Shown here in pieces: positions 15,101-19,762 of a stretch of 19,762 nucleotides of DNA; the stretch's first letter is position 1; each line of letters begins with the position of its first letter. The notes below the pieces were generated by a model. That model saw nothing but the letters and a program-made list of their open reading frames with translations, had not been told where the DNA came from and searched no databases. A program made the translations under genes and the position numbers. The stretch covers positions 1-19,762 of the forward strand of contig JAEZJW010000006.1 in NCBI GenBank assembly GCA_023415595.1, given 5' to 3'. The DNA comes from Bacillota bacterium (GTDB lineage: Bacteria; Bacillota; Clostridia; Lachnospirales; Lachnospiraceae).

Positions 15101-16261
15101 ATGCCTATGGAGTATACAGGCCATCTGGCTTCTGCGGTGATGGAGGGTGAGGTAAAGCTCCTAATTGAGGAGGAGGGTCTGACCCTGTCTTCGCTGTTTG
15201 ATTCCTATCATCTCCCCTATGCGGAGCTTATGGCGATTGAGGCCCCGGATTATGATATACTGCTCAGGACACAGAAGGGTACCTTCCTTATCTCCCGGCT
15301 CGGTAACATCCGGGAGACATTCTATGAGGAGCTTTATGCTGCCTATAACAAGAAGGTCCGCAAGGCATTGTTCGCCAGCGGAACACCCTTATTAAAAACC
15401 CGCGGTGAATTCCTTTATAACGAAGCCGGAAGAAGCGTCCGGGGAACCGCACTGATCGAGGTCTATGAGAACTGTGTCCTGATCCTGCCCCCCGATGATA
15501 ACGGGAGGCGTATTCCGCTGTGCTTTGTAAGCCGGATGAATAAGGGCAGTTATGAACTCACGCTGGAGCTGGATACAGGAGAATACTATTCCTTCCTTCG
15601 CCTGGGTTATGATACCGATCCGTTTGCCGATTGCATCTCGAAGTGTCTGTTCGCACTGCGCGAGAAGGCGATTAAGGCTGTGAAAGAAATTGACGGTACT
15701 CTGGCTCCGTCACAGCTGCAGGCCATCGGCCGCCTGATGCCCGAGGGTGTGGCGGTGCAGTTCGGTCGGCTGAGAGAGCAGTCACCGTCCTTCCTTAATG
15801 CACTGGAAAGTAAAATCAATGAGAGCCGAATTGTAGAAGAATATAAGGTATTCAAAGAACTATGCGATCCCATGAAGATCAGTGTCGGAATGAAATCCCA
15901 TCTCGCCGGAGAGGCTGCTGAGAATATTCTCTGGCTGATCTGTCCGGGAGCTAGGCCCGGGGTAGCAGCTGTGGAGCTGGCGATCAGTGAGGAAGCTTCC
16001 GCAGCCACCTTCCTGTATCAGGGTTTTGAACAGTGGGAGGATTTCTGCAGGAGGTTAAATCAAGCCATGGAGGCGATTAACTTCAAGAGGGAGGTCATCC
16101 GCCTGACAGAGGAGGAGCTTCATAAGCGGGAATATGATGATTATGTCATGGCGGTGAAACGTAATGTATCCCTGCAGTTTATACGACGGCATTTCGGGGG
16201 AAGAGTGATACATTCTTCGCCGGAGAAGTGGAGGCAGGAGCTTCTTCATCATATGCAATAG
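15101..16261 (+). CDS. Conserved protein with probable PH-like modules, zinc-ribbon operon
   Basis: A 386-aa soluble protein whose ATG lies 12 bases after the preceding stop, with GGGGTGA as ribosome binding site. Three stretches (about 10-72, 114-190 and 290-345) each show alternating beta strands ending in a helix with patterns such as LLRTQKGTFLISRLGNI and YSFLRLGYDTDPF, reminiscent of PH-like or GRAM-like folds. This is inferred from pattern only. It has no cysteine clusters, signal peptide or catalytic motif. The tight spacing with two zinc-ribbon genes suggests one complex. Function unknown. Confidence 0.7.
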   Translation: MPMEYTGHLASAVMEGEVKLLIEEEGLTLSSLFDSYHLPYAELMAIEAPDYDILLRTQKGTFLISRLGNIRETFYEELYAAYNKKVRKALFASGTPLLKTRGEFLYNEAGRSVRGTALIEVYENCVLILPPDDNGRRIPLCFVSRMNKGSYELTLELDTGEYYSFLRLGYDTDPFADCISKCLFALREKAIKAVKEIDGTLAPSQLQAIGRLMPEGVAVQFGRLREQSPSFLNALESKINESRIVEEYKVFKELCDPMKISVGMKSHLAGEAAENILWLICPGARPGVAAVELAISEEASAATFLYQGFEQWEDFCRRLNQAMEAINFKREVIRLTEEELHKREYDDYVMAVKRNVSLQFIRRHFGGRVIHSSPEKWRQELLHHMQ

Positions 16262-16331
16262 CAGATAAATAAGCATAGGTGATTCTGGGTGTCAGACAGC
16301 TATCAGGAATAGTAATAACGGGGTGAGAATT

Positions 16332-17138
16332 ATGAAGTGTGGGAACAAAGAGGATGTTAATAATGTAACCAGGTACCTATGTGTAGGTAAGATATTCTCC
16401 ATCTTCCTGATGGTTGTCTTACTAATTCTGCTGGTTACCGGCTGTGCGAAGGAGAGTGATCGGGATTCCGACGAGGACAATGATGCGAAAGGAACGAAGA
16501 CCTCTAAGAGAGAGAAGACAGAAGCATTCTCTGAGCAGAAGGATTCTGAGGACGGAGTAGGAGGGCTATTCGGATCAGAGAACGGAGAAGAAGCGGCACC
16601 ATCCGGGGATCAGGAAGGAACGAAAGGTGTGAAGAATGCCCTGAAGGACTTACTGACTGCTCCTGACCCTGGGGAGGACCTCCAGGAAGAGATCGAAGCC
16701 ACCGGGGATACTGTCAGTTCGGTAGAGGATCAGGAGGATACTTCACTGAATACCCCTTCGGAACAGATCAGCAGTCCGATTGTCGGAACGTGGAGAAGCG
16801 GGGATGAATCCAGACCCACCTACATCGGGGCGATGGATAGCAACGTGGAATATGTATTTGATGCGGATGGTACCTATTCGCAGATCGTAGTCATGTCCAT
16901 CGATTATATCTACCAATGCACAGGGTATATAGGAAACTACATAGTATCAGAGGGTGAGGTCCTGATAACGAGCCGTTTCAAATCGACCTTCGGTATTCAA
17001 CAATATGAGTGGCAGGAAGCTCATATGATGGCGGCTGCATCCGATTACGAGCCGGTGGAGGACGAGGCATTACCGTACGAAATTACGGATAATGAGCATA
17101 TCCTGGTCAATTCGATTGCTTTATACCGAGTAGAATAG
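16332..17138 (+). CDS. Lipoprotein with acidic linker and lipocalin-like C-terminal domain
   Basis: A 268-aa protein from ATG 16332 (GGGGTGA upstream). A long N-terminal region (14 residues before the hydrophobic core) precedes a lipobox LVTGC with Cys38 as the lipidated residue. A low-complexity, highly charged linker (about 39-150, many E, D, K and S) leads to a compact domain from about 155 that begins PIVGTWR and contains YVFDADGTYSQ. This matches the start pattern of lipocalin-like or extracellular stress-type domains. It should be anchored outside the cell membrane. The ligand is unknown. It lies 70 bases after the previous gene and is followed by a terminator. Confidence 0.75.
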   Translation: MKCGNKEDVNNVTRYLCVGKIFSIFLMVVLLILLVTGCAKESDRDSDEDNDAKGTKTSKREKTEAFSEQKDSEDGVGGLFGSENGEEAAPSGDQEGTKGVKNALKDLLTAPDPGEDLQEEIEATGDTVSSVEDQEDTSLNTPSEQISSPIVGTWRSGDESRPTYIGAMDSNVEYVFDADGTYSQIVVMSIDYIYQCTGYIGNYIVSEGEVLITSRFKSTFGIQQYEWQEAHMMAAASDYEPVEDEALPYEITDNEHILVNSIALYRVE

Positions 17139-17166
17139 ACTGTTGATAACATTAAGAGATACAGGG

Positions 17167-17195
17167 GATAAGCTGCTTCGTAGCTTATCTCTTTT
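17167..17195 (+). terminator. Terminator after the lipoprotein gene
   Basis: GATAAGCT (17167-17174) pairs with AGCTTATC (17182-17189) around a 7-base loop, followed by TCTTTT. Confidence 0.75.
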
Positions 17196-17348
17196 ACTGC
17201 CTAAAGAAAGCAGAATTAGGGTCTATGTAATTAAGAATAATCGTGGTATACTATAATCCGGCAGAGGCATTCAGGATAACTATAGGGATTAAAGCATTTA
17301 AGCTATGTAATGCCTGAGAGGAATATTGTATCGGAAAGGAGTATCACC

Positions 17349-17618
17349 ATGTTTCGCTTATGGGCTAAGATGTTCACAGAGAATCGTATGATTAAGGATA
17401 TGGTGATCTGTAATGATAAGGAAGAGCTGAGTAGAACTCAGAAAATATTTGGAGCCATCGAGGAGATCTGTCACGCTTACGATCTGTCGAAGCCAATCTG
17501 GCTGGACTCAACGATCGCAGATTTTAAAAGGCATGACAAGACGCGGTTTACGAAGGATAATTTCATGGAGCCGGTTGATTTTGACTATTTGGAGATCCAC
17601 GTTATAGAGGAGGACTAG
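17349..17618 (+). CDS. Conserved 89-aa clostridial protein
   Basis: Starts at ATG 17349, nine bases after AAAGGAG; an upstream in-frame ATG at 17310 has no ribosome binding site. The sequence begins MFRLWAKMFTENRMIKDMVI and includes WLDSTIADFKRHDKTRFTKD and a C-terminal DFDYLEIHVIEED. It has no membrane segment. The pattern resembles a small uncharacterised protein common in Lachnospiraceae (recalled from memory, not checked). It ends two bases before the next gene, so translation is probably coupled. A TATACT/TATAAT pair at about 17246-17256 may be its -10, without a clear -35. Confidence 0.75.
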   Translation: MFRLWAKMFTENRMIKDMVICNDKEELSRTQKIFGAIEEICHAYDLSKPIWLDSTIADFKRHDKTRFTKDNFMEPVDFDYLEIHVIEED

Positions 17619-17620
17619 GT

Positions 17621-18550
17621 ATGGGAAGGAGATATGTTTATTTCATAAGCATTCTCCTCTTTTGCTTATTATCGGGAGGTTGTGGTAATAGACGGAATGA
17701 GCAGGAGAACAGCACAAATGAGGAGAAGGAAGATAGCGCGATGCCGAAGGACTATGGTATCGAGACATTAAATCCAGAAGTTGCAGATAATTCTTCGGAT
17801 ACAGAACAAAAACAGGAGGAGGAGACACAGTTGCAGGGGAAAACTATCGTAATTGAAGCAGATACCCTGGAGGCATATACCACACAGGAAGAGCTGTTCA
17901 AAGCTTTGAGTAAATATCCTGCGGGTACTGAACTTAATCTGTCAGGGGTTAAAGAGAGCAGGATCAACTGGCTATTTTATATGGAAGAGCTTTCGGATGA
18001 GGTAAAGGAGAGGATTAACGGAAAATCCTACGGCGAGAACTGTGAGCTTCCCTATGAAGAGCTCCGATACATAAGGGTATTATATTGCGACTTTGATGGC
18101 ACAACAAGGATCGGAGAGCTGATCGTAAATCAGGCAATTGCACAGGATATCCTGAATATATTCCGGGAATTATATGGAATAAGTTACCCGATTGAACGGA
18201 TGCTGCTGATTGATGAATATGATGCGGATGATGAGTTGTCCATGGCAGCGAACAATACCTCGGCCTTTAACTATCGCTTTGTGGCAGGAACTACCCGACT
18301 CTCTAAGCACAGCCTTGGCTGGGCGATTGATATTAATCCTCTCTATAATCCATACATCACTACGATTGACGGTAAGAGAACGATCCTTCCGGAGAACGGT
18401 TCGGAATATGCGGACCGCACGAAGGACTGCCCGTACTTTATCAAGGAAGGCGATGCCTGCTATGAAGCCTTCGTAAGCAGAGGGTTCACCTGGGGAGGGG
18501 ACTGGAAGAACAGTAAGGACTACCAGCATTTTGAGAAAATCGTCGACTGA
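17621..18550 (+). CDS. M15-family (VanY-like) D-Ala-D-Ala carboxypeptidase lipoprotein
   Basis: A 309-aa protein starting at ATG after GGAGGA. The N-terminus is a lipoprotein signal with lipobox LSGGC (Cys21). A charged linker follows to about residue 75 and a helical region to about 190. The C-terminal peptidase domain carries the M15 zinc motif SKHSLGWAID (H230 and D237), WGGDW (291-295) and the second zinc ligand in YQHFE (H303). These enzymes trim peptidoglycan stem peptides outside the membrane. All expected residues are present, so activity is likely. Substrate detail (carboxypeptidase or endopeptidase) cannot be told from sequence. Confidence 0.85.
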   Translation: MGRRYVYFISILLFCLLSGGCGNRRNEQENSTNEEKEDSAMPKDYGIETLNPEVADNSSDTEQKQEEETQLQGKTIVIEADTLEAYTTQEELFKALSKYPAGTELNLSGVKESRINWLFYMEELSDEVKERINGKSYGENCELPYEELRYIRVLYCDFDGTTRIGELIVNQAIAQDILNIFRELYGISYPIERMLLIDEYDADDELSMAANNTSAFNYRFVAGTTRLSKHSLGWAIDINPLYNPYITTIDGKRTILPENGSEYADRTKDCPYFIKEGDACYEAFVSRGFTWGGDWKNSKDYQHFEKIVD

Positions 18551-18610
18551 TCTGATCAGAGATGACCCATTAAAGCTTAGGACTGTAGCCGGTAGGAATG
18601 ACAACAGACA

Positions 18611-18639
18611 TTGATTTCTATAAAACGGAATGATATAAT
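18611..18639 (+). promoter_or_regulatory. Promoter of the receiver/HD-GYP gene
   Basis: TTGATT (18611-18616), 17 bases, perfect TATAAT (18634-18639), about 49 bases before the ATG at 18688. Confidence 0.65.
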
Positions 18640-18687
18640 GGCAGAAGAATAGTAATCCTGGCGAATGGACAGATGAGGAGAGACGTC

Positions 18688-19725
18688 ATGAGACATGTCT
18701 TAATGATTGAGGAGGACCCGGAGGTACAGAAGCTGGTTGCACATGCGCTGGAGGGAAGGGTCAGGTTATCCATATCAGAATCGGAAGAGGATTGCTCCAG
18801 ATTCTTATCCGAGGAGCAACCCGAGCTTATTCTGCTGTCCGCTGAAGTAAAAGGGCCGGATGGAACGGAGCTTTTTCGAAGATTCCGTACCCTTCCGGAC
18901 ATATCTTGCATACCGGTACTTCTTCTTATCAGAAAGGACGAGCCTGCTCTGGAGGAGAAAGCCTGTAGCCTGGGATATGCCGATTTGATTACGGTACCCT
19001 GCTCAGAAGCAGTCATATGGAACCGGGTGAATACTCAGCTGGAGCTTAGGAGTTATCGGACCAACGCGCTGGAAGATACAGAATATCAGGATACCATATC
19101 AGTCAGTATCGCGGAGCTGGTGGAATGCCGTGATATTACGACCGGTGGTCATTAGAAGAATACAACTGCTTACTTTAAGCTTCTTTTAACAGAAATCACC
19201 GGCAGAGAGGAATTCAAGGGGAGGATACCCGAGGAAGATGTCAGGGATCTGATCCGTTCCGCACCCCTGCATGATATCGGTAAGATCGGTATCAATGACG
19301 ATATACTCAAAAAAGCCTCTACATTGGATTTTAATGAGTTTGAATATATGAAGACCCACACAATTCTGGGGAAGGATACCTTCGAGAAGATTATGAAGGA
19401 AACAGGAGAATCCAGATTCCTGGTTTTGGCCAGGAATATGGCTTACTGCCACCACGAGAGATGGGATGGTACTGGTTACCCCAACGGACTGAAAGGGGAG
19501 GAGATTCCCTTCTACGCCAGGGTTCTGACGATTGCGGATGTGTATGATGCACTGACCTCACGCCGTACCTATAAGAATGCATTTACCCATATGGATGCAG
19601 TTGAGATTATCCGCCAGGGAAGAGGTACCCTGTTCGATCCGGAATTAGTAGATCTCTTCGTTCAGATCAATGATCAATTCGAGCATGCACTGGGAAGAAA
19701 ATATATTAACAGTGCGGAAAGCTAG
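18688..19725 (+). pseudogene. Receiver-like/HD-GYP phosphodiesterase gene broken by an in-frame TAG
   Basis: The start at ATG 18688 follows GAGGAG; an in-frame ATG at 18673 overlaps that site. Residues 1-120 form a receiver-like domain with EED at 8-10, but the phosphate-accepting Asp is Ser51 (LILLSAE) and the usual Lys is Val103, so it is a pseudo-receiver. An HD-GYP domain follows: GGH (155), HD (195-196), HHE (255-257), GTGYP (261-265), IADVYDAL (282-289). HD-GYP enzymes hydrolyse cyclic di-GMP. Codon 156 is TAG (19153-19155), in the same frame as both halves and directly after the first HD-GYP histidine. The remaining 190 codons read normally. Either a recent nonsense mutation, a sequencing error or readthrough explains this. 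The gene ends 14 bases before dnaX and probably shares its transcript. Confidence 0.8.
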
Positions 19726-19739
19726 AAAGGAAGCTGTTC

Positions 19740-19762
19740 ATGTCGTATACGGCTCTTTACAG
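19740..19762 (+). CDS. dnaX: DNA polymerase III gamma/tau subunit, first codons only
   Basis: The last 23 bases read ATG and then SYTALY, preceded by AAAGGAAG. MSYTALYRKFRP is the conserved start of bacterial DnaX (clamp-loader subunit), so this is very probably dnaX running off the right edge. Only seven residues are visible. Confidence 0.7.

Noticed and set aside
14665..15102. A 145-codon minus-strand frame over the zinc-ribbon gene
   Set aside because: It is the shadow of a GC-rich cysteine- and glycine-rich gene with a strong start site on the plus strand.
18170..18604. A 144-codon minus-strand frame over the M15 peptidase
   Set aside because: The plus strand carries the complete peptidase motifs over the same bases; the minus frame shows no domain.

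Overview
The window looks like chromosomal DNA from an endospore-forming clostridium, most likely Lachnospiraceae or a close relative. The evidence is a degenerate SpoIIQ-type LytM protein behind a sigma-F/G-like promoter, a NiaR niacin repressor, strong AGGAGG-type ribosome binding sites, and small clostridial-type conserved proteins. The assignment rests on gene content read by eye, not on a database match.

Region 1 (about 588-11940) is an AT-rich defence island in the 3' end of a tRNA-Gly(CCC) gene. The intact tRNA lies on the minus strand at 11922-11992. A 19-bp exact copy of its 3' end sits at 588-606, as expected for tRNA-targeted integration. In order, the island carries: a RloC-like AAA ATPase/anticodon nuclease with its own promoter; two tiny overlapping or adjacent ORFs (35 and 44 aa) and a strong terminator; a type I restriction-modification locus with the order hsdM, tyrosine recombinase, hsdS, hsdR; and a five-helix membrane protein of unknown function. 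Both att copies are preceded by the same kind of module: a terminator hairpin, a short palindrome and two further hairpins. The stem sequences differ between the two copies but pairing is kept, and the loop is conserved. This may be a small structured RNA or an element-end structure, and it suggests that related islands pile up at this tRNA. A gene on the minus strand starts at the left edge (about position 35).

Region 2 (12000-19762) is more GC-rich core-type DNA. It holds a SpoIIQ-like sporulation gene, niaR on the minus strand, and a divergent operon of two zinc-ribbon proteins plus a probable multi-module PH-like protein. After these come a lipoprotein with a lipocalin-like tail, a conserved 89-aa protein paired with an M15 (VanY-like) lipoprotein peptidase, and a receiver/HD-GYP gene broken by one in-frame TAG. 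The first codons of dnaX are at the right edge.

How the parts may work together: type I restriction attacks unmodified incoming DNA. The RloC-like protein would be a second line that disables translation by tRNA cleavage if DNA is damaged or restriction fails, as known for PrrC/RloC systems. The recombinase between hsdM and hsdS is typical of loci where hsdS specificity is switched, but only one hsdS is visible here.
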